This document shows positions 43,303 through 52,473 of a stretch of 64,000 nucleotides of DNA, piece after piece (within the stretch, counting starts at the first letter, position 1; each line of letters opens with the position of its first letter). Source of the stretch: Streptomyces olivochromogenes (GTDB lineage: Bacteria > Actinomycetota > Actinomycetes > Streptomycetales > Streptomycetaceae); the NCBI RefSeq assembly GCF_001514115.1, contig NZ_KQ948454.1, forward strand, positions 481,425 through 545,424, in the 5' to 3' direction. The position numbers were made by a program, and so were the translations under genes. The notes under the pieces were generated by a model, which was given only the letters and a program-made list of their open reading frames with translations, searched no databases and had not been told where the DNA came from.

Positions 43303-44640
43303 TCAGGCGGCGTTCCCGGACCCCTTGGAAGTGGCCGTCCCGGTGCCGGTGCCGGTGCCCGAACTGGTACCAGTCCCCTTGCCGGTGTCGCCGAGGAACG
43401 TCTTCCAGCCACCCGCGGGCCGCTGTCCCACGTCCAACGTCCGCAGCTTGGCCAGGACCTCGGGCTTCTGTACGTCCATCCAGTCCACGTACTGCCGGAA
43501 GGAGACGAGGCGGACGTCCTCGCCCTTCTCCTTCTCCCGGGCGATGTGCTTGAAGGCGTACTCGACGGCGTCCATGTAGATGCCGCCGTTCCAGTGCTCG
43601 AAGTGGTTGCCGATGAAGAACGGCGCCCGGTTGCTCTCGTAGGCCCGTCGGAATCCGGCGACGTACGCCTCGCCCGCCTGCTGCCGCCACGCCGGGTAGT
43701 TGTGCGCGGGCGCCTTCGTCGAGTTGATCGACTGGTTGGCCAGCATGTTGTAGTCCATGGACAGCACTTCGAAGCTGCGCCCCGGGAAGGGGATCGCCTG
43801 GAGGGGCAGGTCCCACAGTCCGTGCCGCTTCTGCGGCCAGACCTGGCGGCCGCCGGGCGAGGAGGCGTCGTAGCGCCAGCCGAGCTCCTTGGCGGTGGGC
43901 AGCAGGTTGTCCTGGCCGAGCAGACAGGGGGTGCGCGCGCCGACGAGTTCCTTCTCGTAGTCGAAGGGCAGCGGGGGCAGATCGGTCCAGCCCGTGTTGG
44001 TCCGCCACTCCTTGACGAAGGACTTGGCCTGGTCGATCTCGCTGCGCCACTGCGCCGGCGTCCAGTTGCCGACGGTGCCGTGGCCGGAGCAGAAGTGGCC
44101 GTTGAAGTGCGTGCCTATCTCGTGGCCGTCGAGCCAGGCCTGCCGGACGAGCCCGAGCGTCGACTTGACGTGGTCGTCGGCGAGGTAGCCGATGTCGGAG
44201 GCGCCCCGGGGGTTGTTCGGCGGCAGGTACTTGCGCTTCTTCGACTCGGGCAGGAGGTACAGCCCGGAGAGGAAGAACGTCATGTGCGCCTCGTGCTCGC
44301 GGGCGAGCCGGAGGAAGCGGGAGAAGAGTCCGGTCCCGACCTCACCCGCGCCGTCCCAGGAGAAGACCACGAACTGCGGAGGGGTCTGGCCGGGCTCCAG
44401 CGGAACCGGCTTCGCGGGCTGGTTCGGCTGCTTGCCCGTGAAGGAGGTGGAGCCGTCGCCTATCAGGCGGGCGGGGTGTGCGGAGGCGCTGGGCTTGCCG
44501 GACGGACCGGGCTTGCCCGACCGGGAACCACCGCCCCCGCCATGACCGTCCTGTTGGTCGGTGCCGCACGCCGCGAGTCCCATCGCCGCCGCGGCACCCG
44601 CCCCGAGGCCGATCATTCCCCTGCGGCTGATGTCCCGCAT
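43303..44640 (-). CDS. Polysaccharide deacetylase-like lipoprotein
   Basis: This 445-residue protein starts RDISRRGMIGLGAGAAAAMG with Tat-like Arg residues and a lipobox-like LAACGTD. The soluble part has CE4-like features: FVVFSWDGAGEVG (Asp of the TFDD-type motif is changed to SWDG) and GHEIGTHFNGHF (the metal His pair). GNHFEHWNGGIYMDAVEYA follows. The C-terminus is a Gly/Thr-rich tail (GTGTSSGTG). Whether it still binds metal and cleaves acetyl groups is uncertain. It precedes the cytochrome c maturation genes, which is unusual. A strong hairpin lies 16 nt before its start. Confidence 0.8.
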   Translation of the reverse strand: MRDISRRGMIGLGAGAAAAMGLAACGTDQQDGHGGGGGSRSGKPGPSGKPSASAHPARLIGDGSTSFTGKQPNQPAKPVPLEPGQTPPQFVVFSWDGAGEVGTGLFSRFLRLAREHEAHMTFFLSGLYLLPESKKRKYLPPNNPRGASDIGYLADDHVKSTLGLVRQAWLDGHEIGTHFNGHFCSGHGTVGNWTPAQWRSEIDQAKSFVKEWRTNTGWTDLPPLPFDYEKELVGARTPCLLGQDNLLPTAKELGWRYDASSPGGRQVWPQKRHGLWDLPLQAIPFPGRSFEVLSMDYNMLANQSINSTKAPAHNYPAWRQQAGEAYVAGFRRAYESNRAPFFIGNHFEHWNGGIYMDAVEYAFKHIAREKEKGEDVRLVSFRQYVDWMDVQKPEVLAKLRTLDVGQRPAGGWKTFLGDTGKGTGTSSGTGTGTGTATSKGSGNAA

Positions 44641-44655
44641 TCGGTCCCCATCTCA

Positions 44656-44704
44656 TCGTGCCCTCTCAGCTGGCTCCCAGCTGACACACAATGAGAGGGC
44701 ACGA
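44656..44704 (-). promoter_or_regulatory. Nested hairpin in the deacetylase leader
   Basis: A 13-bp perfect inverted repeat (TCGTGCCCTCTCA / TGAGAGGGCACGA; 44656-44668, 44692-44704) encloses a second one, TCAGCTGG-CTC-CCAGCTGA (44666-44684). They share three bases, so the two stems compete at their join. The element ends 16 nt before the ATG of the deacetylase-like gene, next to its ribosome site, and could be an attenuator or a terminator for the gene upstream. Confidence 0.6.
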
Positions 44705-44739
44705 CAAGCGGATAGGTTCCTTCGAACGCGCAACATTGA

Positions 44740-44752
44740 TCGTATTTTACGA
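44740..44752. promoter_or_regulatory. AT-rich palindrome in the deacetylase promoter spacer
   Basis: TCGTA-TTT-TACGA lies in an AT-rich stretch uncommon in this DNA, 88-112 bp before the deacetylase-like start. It may be a promoter-proximal operator. Confidence 0.4.
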
Positions 44753-44814
44753 AGAACAGTTCGGGTAGCGACGCATACGAACACTTTGCGCCAACATGTA
44801 CGGGAATGGGCGCT

Positions 44815-45528
44815 CTACGCCCCGAACGCCTTGCCCTTCCCCTTCACCGGCTTGGCGCCCGCGAGGAGATGGGCGGGAACGAGATCCCGGGCGGGCTCGC
44901 TGTACCCCACGGACACGATCTTGTCGCCCCGGTAGGTGAAGGACGTCAGGGACGCCAGCGTGCACTGCCGCTTGCGCGGGTCGTGCCACAACCGCCGCTT
45001 CTCCACGAAGGACCGCACGATCCAGATCGGCAACTGGTGGCTGACCAGCACCGCTTCATGCCCACGGGCCGCGTCCTTGGCGGCGTCCAGCGCCCCCATC
45101 ATCCGTACGACCTGATCGACGTACGGCTCGCCCCAGGACGGCTTGAACGGGTTGACGAGGTGCTTCCAGTTCTCGGGCCGCCGCAGCGCCCCGTCCCCCA
45201 CGCCGAAGGTCTTCCCCTGGAAGACGTTCTCGGCCTCGATCAACCGCCCGTCGGTGTCGAGGTCGAGACCGTGCGCCTTCGCGATGGGCGTCGCGGTCTC
45301 CTGCGCCCGCTCCAGCGGCGAGGCGACGACATACGTGACGTCCCGCGGGGCCAGGTGCTCGGCGACCCGCTCGGCCATCTGCCGCCCGAGCTCCGACAGG
45401 TGGTAGCCGGGCAGCCGCCCGTACAGCACCCCGTCCGGGTTGGCGACCTCGCCGTGCCGCATGAGATGCACGACGGTGATGTCCTGATCCCGGCCCCGCG
45501 TCTGATCCTGCGTCTGATCCTGGCTCAT
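44815..45528 (-). CDS. Histidine phosphatase (phosphoglycerate mutase-like)
   Basis: About 237 residues from ATG 45528, overlapping the hemL stop. The catalytic motif [12 protein letters not shown] is intact and later His/Arg ([10 protein letters not shown]) fit the branch-1 histidine phosphatase active site. It may dephosphorylate a small phosphoester; a true glycolytic mutase is less likely because of its hemL context and size. The N-terminus [14 protein letters not shown] is encoded by 12-bp direct repeats (45499-45522). Confidence 0.9.
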   Translation of the reverse strand: MSQDQTQDQTRGRDQDITVVHLMRHGEVANPDGVLYGRLPGYHLSELGRQMAERVAEHLAPRDVTYVVASPLERAQETATPIAKAHGLDLDTDGRLIEAENVFQGKTFGVGDGALRRPENWKHLVNPFKPSWGEPYVDQVVRMMGALDAAKDAARGHEAVLVSHQLPIWIVRSFVEKRRLWHDPRKRQCTLASLTSFTYRGDKIVSVGYSEPARDLVPAHLLAGAKPVKGKGKAFGA

Positions 45529-46841
45529 GCCGTGGCCTCCGCCGCTGCCCGAGCCGCCGCCGGAAGGGCGTCGGCGATCCGCTGAATGGCCCGCTCGTCG
45601 TGGGCCGTGGACACGAACCACGACTCGAAGGACGACGGGGGCAGATAGACGCCCCTCGCCAGCATCGAGTGGAAGAACGCGCTGAACCGGAAGGACTCCT
45701 GCGCCTTCGCGCCCTCGTAGTCGCGCACCTCACGCCCGGTGAAGAAGACCGAGAACATGTTGGAGGCGGTCTGCAGCCGGTGCGCCACGCCCTCCTTGCT
45801 CAGCGCCTCCGTGACCAGAGCGCGGATCTGCTCGGAGACGGCGTCGACCTTGTCGTACGCGGCGTCGTCGAGCAGCCGCAGCTGGGCGAGCCCGGCGGCG
45901 GTCGCGACGGGGTTACCGGAGAGCGTGCCGGCCTGGTAGACGGGCCCCGCGGGAGCCAGGTGCTCCATGACGTCCTTGCGGCCACCGAAGGCGGCGGCGG
46001 GGAATCCTCCGCCCATGACCTTGCCGAAGGTCATGAGATCGGGACGTACCCCGTCGATCCCGTACCAACCGGCCTTACTGGTCCGGAATCCGGTCATGAC
46101 CTCGTCGGAGATGAACAGGGCGCCGTTGCGCGCGCAGGCGTCCTTGAGTCCCTGGTTGAACCCGGGCCGGGGCGGTACGACGCCCATGTTGCCCGGCGAG
46201 GCCTCGGTGATCACACAGGCGATCTCACCGGGGTGCGCGTGGAAGGCCTCGTTCACGGCTTCGAGGTCGTTGTAGGGCAGGACGATCGTGTCGGCGGCCT
46301 GGGCGCCGGTGACACCGGGGGTGTCGGGCAGCGCGAAGGTCGCCACCCCGCTCCCCGCCGACGCCAGCAGCGAGTCGACATGCCCGTGATAGCACCCGGC
46401 GAACTTGATCACCTTCGACCGCCGGGTGAACCCGCGGGCGAGCCGGATGGCGGACATGGTCGCCTCGGTCCCGCTGGAGACGAGCCGGACCTGCTCGACG
46501 GGCTCGACGCGGGCGACGATCTCCTCGGCGAGCGCGACCTCGCCCTCACCGGGAGTGCCGAAGGAGGTGCCGCGCGCGACGGCCTCCTGGACGGCGCCGA
46601 TGACGTCGGGATGCGCGTGACCGAGGATCATCGGCCCCCACGAGCACACGAGGTCGACGTATTCCCTCCCGTCGGCATCGGTCAGGTATGGACCGTTTCC
46701 GGACACCATGAAGCGGGGCGTACCGCCCACGGCACGGAACGCGCGCACCGGAGAGTTCACGCCGCCGGGCGTGACGGCAGCCGCACGGTCGAAAAGAGTC
46801 TGCGAAACTGGGGCTTCGTACGGATAGCTCACACGAGCCAT
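45525..46841 (-). CDS. hemL: Glutamate-1-semialdehyde 2,1-aminomutase
   Basis: This 438-residue PLP enzyme has the cofactor Lys in [17 protein letters not shown], the PLP-binding segment [18 protein letters not shown], and [10 protein letters not shown]. HemL makes 5-aminolevulinate from glutamate-1-semialdehyde at the start of the C5 haem route. It is upstream of and overlaps the histidine phosphatase gene, and the cytochrome c maturation genes lie further downstream, so haem synthesis and use are grouped. The start ATG 46841 is divergent from an unknown protein at 46981. Confidence 0.96.
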   Translation of the reverse strand: MARVSYPYEAPVSQTLFDRAAAVTPGGVNSPVRAFRAVGGTPRFMVSGNGPYLTDADGREYVDLVCSWGPMILGHAHPDVIGAVQEAVARGTSFGTPGEGEVALAEEIVARVEPVEQVRLVSSGTEATMSAIRLARGFTRRSKVIKFAGCYHGHVDSLLASAGSGVATFALPDTPGVTGAQAADTIVLPYNDLEAVNEAFHAHPGEIACVITEASPGNMGVVPPRPGFNQGLKDACARNGALFISDEVMTGFRTSKAGWYGIDGVRPDLMTFGKVMGGGFPAAAFGGRKDVMEHLAPAGPVYQAGTLSGNPVATAAGLAQLRLLDDAAYDKVDAVSEQIRALVTEALSKEGVAHRLQTASNMFSVFFTGREVRDYEGAKAQESFRFSAFFHSMLARGVYLPPSSFESWFVSTAHDERAIQRIADALPAAARAAAEATA

Positions 46842-46980
46842 GGTGTCAGAGGCTGCGAAGATCCTGCGGACAGGTGTTTCAGCGTACGTTTCGGCGTGCG
46901 GCCGTGGGGGAGGTCACTGTCACGATGATCGGGTTGCGTGGCGGGGGTCGCGCGCCTTAGAAAAGCAGTCGGGTGGAGAT

Positions 46981-47688
46981 ATGCATCGCGGTGGCGGACT
47001 GGGCGAGGGGACCGATGACCTCGGTCCTCGGCGTGCCCGGCGGGGAAGGCGCCGGCGCGAGGCGGAGGAAGCGGCCGAGGCACGACAGACGCAGGGGTCG
47101 CCGGGCTCTCCCGGATCACCCGGAGCACCCGGGTCGCAAGGAACACAGAACGATCCTGAGCGGATCGACTCGTCGGGCCGTATGGACGGTATGGACTACA
47201 CGGACCGCGGGGCAGACCGGCTCAGGGCAGGAAGCGGGAATGGTGGCCGGGTGGGGGTGACCTACAAATACTTCGGCGCGCCGGACGGCGCGACGGCGGC
47301 CCGCGTGCCGATCTCGATGCGCCCCGAGGAACTCGGCGGCGACGAGCTCGGCATGAACGGCATGTTCACCAAGATCAAGCCGGAGACCATGGCCGCGATG
47401 GTCCTCACCGGCATCGAGGGCGTCCCTCTCCACAAGGTCCCGCCCCTGGAGCTGGTCGTCCTCCACCCCGACTACGCCGTCGTGAAGCTCCCCATGACCG
47501 TCGTCGACCCCCTGCGGGGCATCGGCGAGGAGGCGGTCGGCGCGGCGGCCTTCATCTGGTCGACGGTCCCGGACCGCGGGGGCCCGCGGGACGCCTTCAA
47601 CGTGTACCAGCTCCTCCACGAATGGCAGGATTTCAGCCACCGTCTGCACGAGGCGGGGCATCAGCCGTACTGCCTCGTCTGGCCCTGA
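46981..47688 (+). CDS. Unknown protein with collagen-like N-terminus
   Basis: About 235 residues from ATG 46981 (GGTGGAG just before it). The first 90 residues are Gly/Arg/Pro-rich, with a short collagen-like GSPGSPGSPGAPGSQGT run. From about residue 88 a compact domain begins: VGVTYKYFGAPDGATAARVPI...GGDELGMNGMFTKIKPETMAAMVLTGIEGVPLHKVPPLELVVLHPDYAVVKLPM. I recognise no known family or motif; it is probably the actinobacterial conserved unknown of this region. It is divergent from hemL. Confidence 0.72.
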   Translation: MHRGGGLGEGTDDLGPRRARRGRRRREAEEAAEARQTQGSPGSPGSPGAPGSQGTQNDPERIDSSGRMDGMDYTDRGADRLRAGSGNGGRVGVTYKYFGAPDGATAARVPISMRPEELGGDELGMNGMFTKIKPETMAAMVLTGIEGVPLHKVPPLELVVLHPDYAVVKLPMTVVDPLRGIGEEAVGAAAFIWSTVPDRGGPRDAFNVYQLLHEWQDFSHRLHEAGHQPYCLVWP

Positions 47689-47807
47689 TTTCCCGCTTTC
47701 CGGGATGCGGGCGGGGCTGACGGCCATGTCGGTCGCCGCGTGAACACGCGGCGATCAGATTCCACAAGCTGAGACGCTCATGGCCGCGCACCGCACCCGG
47801 CTCCAGC

Positions 47808-48905
47808 TCACAGCCAGCCGTTGCGCTTGAACCCCCGGTGGATGACGAAGCACGACACGGCGATCACCGTGAGGGCCAAGGGGTAGCCGAAGCGCCAGTG
47901 GAGTTCGGGCATGTGGTCGAAGTTCATGCCGTAGACGCCGCACACCATCGTCGGTACGGCGATGATCGCGGCCCAGGCCGTGATCTTGCGCATGTCCTCG
48001 TTCTGGGCGACGGAGACCTGGGCGAGGTGGGCCTGGAGGATGGAGTCGAGGAGACCGTCGAAGGCGGTGATCTGTTCGGTGACCCGGGACAGGTGGTCGG
48101 CGACGTCACGGAAGTACGCCTGTATCTCGGGGGCGATGAAACGCATCGGCTCGGTCGCCAGGATGTGGAGAGGGCGGCCGAGGGGGACCACCGCGCGTTT
48201 GAGTTCGAGGAGTTCGCGCTTGAGCTGGTACATGCGGCCGGCGTCGGCGCCCCGGGCACCGCGAGGTGAGAAGACGGACGTCTCCACCTGGTCGATGTCG
48301 TTCTGGACGGCGTCCGTGACGGTCAGGTAGTCGTCCACGACGTGGTCGGCGATGGCGTGCAGCACCACGGCCGGCCCCTTGGCCAGCTGCTCCGGCTCGG
48401 CTTCCAGATCCTCGCGCAGGGGGCCGAGGGAGCCGTGCCGTCCGTGCCGCACGGTCACCACGAAGTCGGGGCCCGCGAAGACCATGATCTCGCCGGTGTT
48501 CACGACCTCGCTGGTGGCGGTCAGCTCGGCGTGTTCGACGTAGGAGACCGTCTTGAAGATGGCGAACAGGACGTCGCCGTACTGCTCGACCTTGGGGCGC
48601 TGGTGGGCGTGGACCGCGTCCTCGACGGCGAGCGGGTGCAGGCCGAACAGTTCGGCGACCCGGGCGAACTCCGGCTCGGTCGGCTCGTGCAGCCCCAGCC
48701 AGACGAAGCCGTGGCCGCCGCGTTTGCGGACCCGGGCGACGGACTCCTCGACGCTGGGCGCGGCCTCCTGGCGGACGCCGTCGCGGTAGATGACGCAGTT
48801 GACGACAGCGGAGCCGAGCGGGGAGCGGGCGGGGTGGCTCAGGTCCACCCGGCGTCCGCCGCGTGCCAGACGGGCGACTTTGCGCAGGTTGCCGACCATC
48901 GACAT
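47808..48905 (-). CDS. corA: CorA-family Mg2+/Co2+ channel
   Basis: About 365 residues from ATG 48905, with AAGGAGTACC upstream. The C-terminal end has the signature YGMNFDHMPE after transmembrane helix 1 and a second helix (YPLALTVIAVSCFVIHRG). The N-terminal domain is the soluble, mostly helical cap with HPLAVEDAVHAHQRPKVEQY. CorA forms pentamers and takes up Mg2+ down the membrane potential. Bases 47689-47807 before it on the plus side hold no gene. Confidence 0.95.
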   Translation of the reverse strand: MSMVGNLRKVARLARGGRRVDLSHPARSPLGSAVVNCVIYRDGVRQEAAPSVEESVARVRKRGGHGFVWLGLHEPTEPEFARVAELFGLHPLAVEDAVHAHQRPKVEQYGDVLFAIFKTVSYVEHAELTATSEVVNTGEIMVFAGPDFVVTVRHGRHGSLGPLREDLEAEPEQLAKGPAVVLHAIADHVVDDYLTVTDAVQNDIDQVETSVFSPRGARGADAGRMYQLKRELLELKRAVVPLGRPLHILATEPMRFIAPEIQAYFRDVADHLSRVTEQITAFDGLLDSILQAHLAQVSVAQNEDMRKITAWAAIIAVPTMVCGVYGMNFDHMPELHWRFGYPLALTVIAVSCFVIHRGFKRNGWL

Positions 48906-49143
48906 GCGGTACTCCTTCCCCGGATTTCCCGGAACGGACGGCCAGTGTGCCAGCAAGGGGTAAGACCGACGTCAGAGCCCGGTTCGAGCGTGCGCCCGCG
49001 CCCGGCCCCGCGGTGTCAGGAGAGCGTCATAAATCACGTCCTCGCCGTCAGGCCCACGCCAACGCGGCGGTCCGCCGCCGTCCTCCGGCCCTTCGATGGC
49101 CGATGGGTATGTGTGTGGACCGACATCGAGGAGTGCGCGAGCG

Positions 49144-49683
49144 ATGAGCGAGGAAGAGCGGGGACCGCGTGTGGTGGCGGGAGTCAGCGGTTCGCCGGGG
49201 AGCCTGGCGGCCCTGCGCCGGGCCGCCGCGGAGGCCCGGCGCGGGGGAGCCGAGCTGCTGGTCGTGATCGCCTGGGAGCCGCCCGGTGGTGACTTCGCCC
49301 ACCGCAGTGCGCTGAGTCCACTGCCGACGGCCACGCTCCGGCTGGACGCGGGCCGGCGGCTGCTCGCCGCGCTGGACACCGCCTTCGGCGACGCGGGGCC
49401 CGGGATCCCGTACCAGGGTCTTGTCGTACGCGGCACACCGGGGCGGGCGCTGGTCGAGACCGCCGACCGGGCCGACGACCTGCTGGTGGTCGGCCCGGGG
49501 TGCCGAGGAAGGCTGAACCGGTGGCTGTTCCCGTCCGTCACCCGGTACTGCCTCGCGCACGCCGCATGCCCCGTGCTGGCCCTGCCGCCCTCGCCCCTGT
49601 CCCGCGAGCTCGCCTCGGTGCACCGCCGCATCCGGCTGCGGCTGCCGCTCGACGCACGGGAGCTGACCGAGAAGAGGTCCTGA
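49144..49683 (+). CDS. Universal stress protein (UspA fold)
   Basis: This 179-residue protein has the Usp fold: VVAGVSGSPGSLAALRRAAAEA at the N-terminus and GLVVRGTPGRALVETADRADDLLVVGPGCRG, the ATP-binding-type motif G-x2-G-x9-G(S/T) in a slightly changed form. It probably binds ATP and responds to stress. It follows the corA gene, which runs the other way, with a short spacer of 238 bp that contains no gene. Confidence 0.9.
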   Translation: MSEEERGPRVVAGVSGSPGSLAALRRAAAEARRGGAELLVVIAWEPPGGDFAHRSALSPLPTATLRLDAGRRLLAALDTAFGDAGPGIPYQGLVVRGTPGRALVETADRADDLLVVGPGCRGRLNRWLFPSVTRYCLAHAACPVLALPPSPLSRELASVHRRIRLRLPLDARELTEKRS

Positions 49684-49841
49684 GCGACCGAGCCGCCCAA
49701 GTCAGGGGCGCGTTACGGGTCCGGGCCGGCGCGTCAAGCCTCCGTCAGCGAGCGGCCCCGTTCCCGGCCCGGCGGGCATAGCCTCACAGAGGCGCACGGC
49801 CGAACCGGCCGGCGCCCATCTCTTCCGCGAGGAGCCACACC

Positions 49842-50258
49842 ATGTCTCCAGTCGAGTATTCCGAGGACCCGGAGCCTTCCGAACGCTTCCCGGCCGGACT
49901 TCTCTTCGTTCCCGTCCGGTCGGGGCCCACGGGCTGCACGGCCCGGTTCTTCCGCACCCCGCTGGGCGGCCGTACGGCCGTCGGCTTCACCTCGGCGGCC
50001 GAGCTCACCGCCACACTCGGCACGGACCAGGCCTTCATCCGGCTCTCCGAATCCGCACTGCGCGCCCTCGCCGCGCCCCTGGGCGTCACCGCCCTCACCA
50101 TCGACCCGCAGTTCTCCGCCCCCTCGGCCGACCGCACCGCGGCCACCGCCCGCGAGCGCGAGAACTCCTGGCGCCGCTGGCACCCCCAGCACGTCGGCGC
50201 CCTGCGGGTGACCGGCGCCGCCGCCGTCGTCGCGTGCCTGAACCTGCTGATCGGCTGA
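49842..50258 (+). CDS. SAV_915-family conserved protein
   Basis: This 138-residue protein resembles the Streptomyces SAV_915/SseB-like group: LLFVPVRSGPTGCTARFFRTPLGGRTAVGFTSAAELTATLG and LSESALRALAAPLGVTALTIDPQFSA. SseB-like domains often occur in type VII secretion-linked or regulatory contexts, but function is not established. The C-terminus VGALRVTGAAAVVACLNLLIG is hydrophobic, like a weak membrane anchor. It is convergent with the KimA-like gene. Confidence 0.75.
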   Translation: MSPVEYSEDPEPSERFPAGLLFVPVRSGPTGCTARFFRTPLGGRTAVGFTSAAELTATLGTDQAFIRLSESALRALAAPLGVTALTIDPQFSAPSADRTAATARERENSWRRWHPQHVGALRVTGAAAVVACLNLLIG

Positions 50259-50281
50259 TCAGACGCCTCCCGGCGGCCGGT

Positions 50282-52096
50282 TCAGAGGCTGAGCCGGTAG
50301 GGCACCACGCAGACGACCACGTCCGTGCGGGCCCGCAGCGCGGCGGCGAGGAGCAGACCGCGCTGGTTCTGGAGGATCTGATAGCGGCGGTGGAGGGGCT
50401 CCACCTCGGGGATGAGGACGGCGATCTGCCGTCCTCCCTCCTCCGCCCTCTGGACGTACTCGACGATCGGTTCCACGAGCGAGCGCTGCGGGCTGTCGAC
50501 GACGTCCAGACGTACGCCCGGGTTCCAGCGGTCCCAACTCTCCCTGAGCGCACGGACTTTGGCCGGGTCGGAGTGCACGGCGACGGCGACCACCTCGTGG
50601 CCGAGGGCGCGGGCGGCGGACAGCGCGTGCTGGGTGAGTCTGCTGACCTCGCCGACCGGCACGATGACGAGGGAGTCGCCGACGCGCACGGGCGGCGGGA
50701 CCTCGCCGAGTCCGAGTTCCCGGCCGACGGTCGTGTAGTAGCGCTGGATGCGGTCGAACAGCAGCATCAGCAGCGGGATGGCGACGACCACCACCCAGGC
50801 TCCTGCCAGGAACTTGGTGGTGAGCAGGACGACGCCCGCCACGGCGGTCAGTACCGCGCCGACCCCGTTGAGGACCGCGCGTCGCAGCCAGCCGTGCGGA
50901 CGTCGCACCGCCCAGTGCCGCACGAGACCGATCTGACTGATCGTGAAGCCGATGAACACGCCGATCGCGAAGAGCGGGATCATGCGGTGGGTGTCGGCGT
51001 TCACGGCGATCAGGAGAACGGCCGCGAGCAGGGCGAGGGTCACCACGCCCCAGCGGTACACCGGCCGTTCCGTGCGCAGCCCGAAGAGGTGCGGCAGCCG
51101 GTGGTCCTTGGCGAGCAGGCTCATCAGGACGGGCAGACCGCCGAAGCTGGTGTTCGCGGCGAAGGCGAGGGCCAGGGTGACGATGAGATTGGTCGCGTAG
51201 TACGGCCATCCCGTCCCGTAGGCGCCCGCCGTCAGCTGCGCGAGTACGGTCACGCCGCCGCGCGGGGCGACATGGTCCCGGCGGATCAGCAGGGCCATAC
51301 CGATGAGCATCAGACCGAGGAGTGCGCCGAGCATCAGCTCCGTGTGCTGGGCGCGTTTGACGCGTGGCTCGCGGAAGGAGGGCACTCCGTTGGCGATGGC
51401 CTCGACTCCGGTGAGCGCGGAGCAGCCGGAGGAGAACGCCTTGAGGAGCAGCAGGACGCTCAACGCCTCGGTGGCGTGCACGGGCTGGTCGGTGCCGACG
51501 ACCGCCACGGGATGACCTCGCACCAGACTGAGCACGACGATGCCGAGGATGCTCACGATGAACAGCGCGGTGGGCAGCATCAGCACCCGCGCGCTCTCGG
51601 CCACACCGCGCAGGTTCACGGCCGTGAGCAGGGCGAGCCCGATCAGGCAGACCGCGAGCAGGTGCGAGCCGAGCACCGGGAACGCGGAGGCGAGGCTGGC
51701 CGCGCCCGCCGCCAGACTGACCGTCACGGTCAGCACGTAGTCCACGACCAGGCTGGCCGCCGCGAGCAGGCTGACGGTCGGTCCGAGGTCCTTCTTCCCC
51801 ACCGCGTACGCGCCGCCGCCGTCCGGATGCACGGCGATCACCTGTCCGTACGACACGACGAGCACCGCCAGCAGTCCGGCGATGACGAGCGTCACCGGGA
51901 ACGTGGCGGACAGCGCGCCCGTTCCGGCGGCGATCAGTACGAGCACGATCGCCTCGGGGCCGTACGCCACCGAGCTCAGCGCGTCCAGGGAGAGCGCGGC
52001 GAGCCCCTCGACGCTGGTCAGGTGGTACTTGTCGCCCTCCCCGTGCCGCAGCGGAACTCTCGGCCGCAGTTCGCGGCGGGCCAGGCCGTACGCCAT
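50282..52096 (-). CDS. KimA-like APC-family potassium/proton symporter, paralogue 1
   Basis: About 604 residues from ATG 52096 (GAGGTCC nearby). It has about 12 helices. DALSSVAYGPEAIVLVLI, HPDGGGAYAVGKKDLG, FSSGCSALTGVEAIANGVPSF and FIGFTISQIGLVRHW match Bacillus KimA and related APC permeases for K+. The C-terminus has a cytoplasmic region of about 150 residues (PPPVRVGDSLVIVPVGEVSRLTQHAL...) that KimA regulates by c-di-AMP. The paralogue at 60542 is similar. High-affinity K+ uptake is likely. Confidence 0.85.
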   Translation of the reverse strand: MAYGLARRELRPRVPLRHGEGDKYHLTSVEGLAALSLDALSSVAYGPEAIVLVLIAAGTGALSATFPVTLVIAGLLAVLVVSYGQVIAVHPDGGGAYAVGKKDLGPTVSLLAAASLVVDYVLTVTVSLAAGAASLASAFPVLGSHLLAVCLIGLALLTAVNLRGVAESARVLMLPTALFIVSILGIVVLSLVRGHPVAVVGTDQPVHATEALSVLLLLKAFSSGCSALTGVEAIANGVPSFREPRVKRAQHTELMLGALLGLMLIGMALLIRRDHVAPRGGVTVLAQLTAGAYGTGWPYYATNLIVTLALAFAANTSFGGLPVLMSLLAKDHRLPHLFGLRTERPVYRWGVVTLALLAAVLLIAVNADTHRMIPLFAIGVFIGFTISQIGLVRHWAVRRPHGWLRRAVLNGVGAVLTAVAGVVLLTTKFLAGAWVVVVAIPLLMLLFDRIQRYYTTVGRELGLGEVPPPVRVGDSLVIVPVGEVSRLTQHALSAARALGHEVVAVAVHSDPAKVRALRESWDRWNPGVRLDVVDSPQRSLVEPIVEYVQRAEEGGRQIAVLIPEVEPLHRRYQILQNQRGLLLAAALRARTDVVVCVVPYRLSL

Positions 52097-52473
52097 GGGG
52101 ACCTCGCGGGGGTGAGGGAGTGTGAGGTCAGTGTGACCGGCGTGGTGCGGTGTGTCGGGGCAAGGACGCGCCAGGACCGCCGCGGACCGAAGGTGCGGGA
52201 CGCGCAGTCGTGTTGCCGCCGATCGGGTAGTACCCGAGGCGCGGTACGGGCGGGGGCACGGCCGCTCACCTCTGACGAAACAGCAGGTCAGTGGAGTCTG
52301 ACGGGTCATCGGCCGGCCGAAAGGGCCTGAGTGGGCGTGACCTCGGGGTGCGCCAGGTGAGCGGCTCGAGTGGTGCGCGGAGCCCGGCGGATTGACGGTG
52401 GATCACGTCGGGGTCGGGTTCTCACGAGCTGACGCGGTGTCAGCTGCCTGGCTGCGACGGAAGGACTCCGAAG
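52097..52473. other. 377-bp divergent spacer
   Basis: The region between the KimA-like gene and the surface-protein gene holds no gene. An imperfect inverted repeat CGGGTA-G-TACCCG is at 52222-52234. I saw no riboswitch of the ydaO (c-di-AMP) type, although KimA genes in Firmicutes have it. Confidence 0.45.

Noticed and set aside
52097..52473. c-di-AMP (ydaO) riboswitch before the KimA-like gene
   Set aside because: No recognisable conserved core was found in either strand of the spacer.
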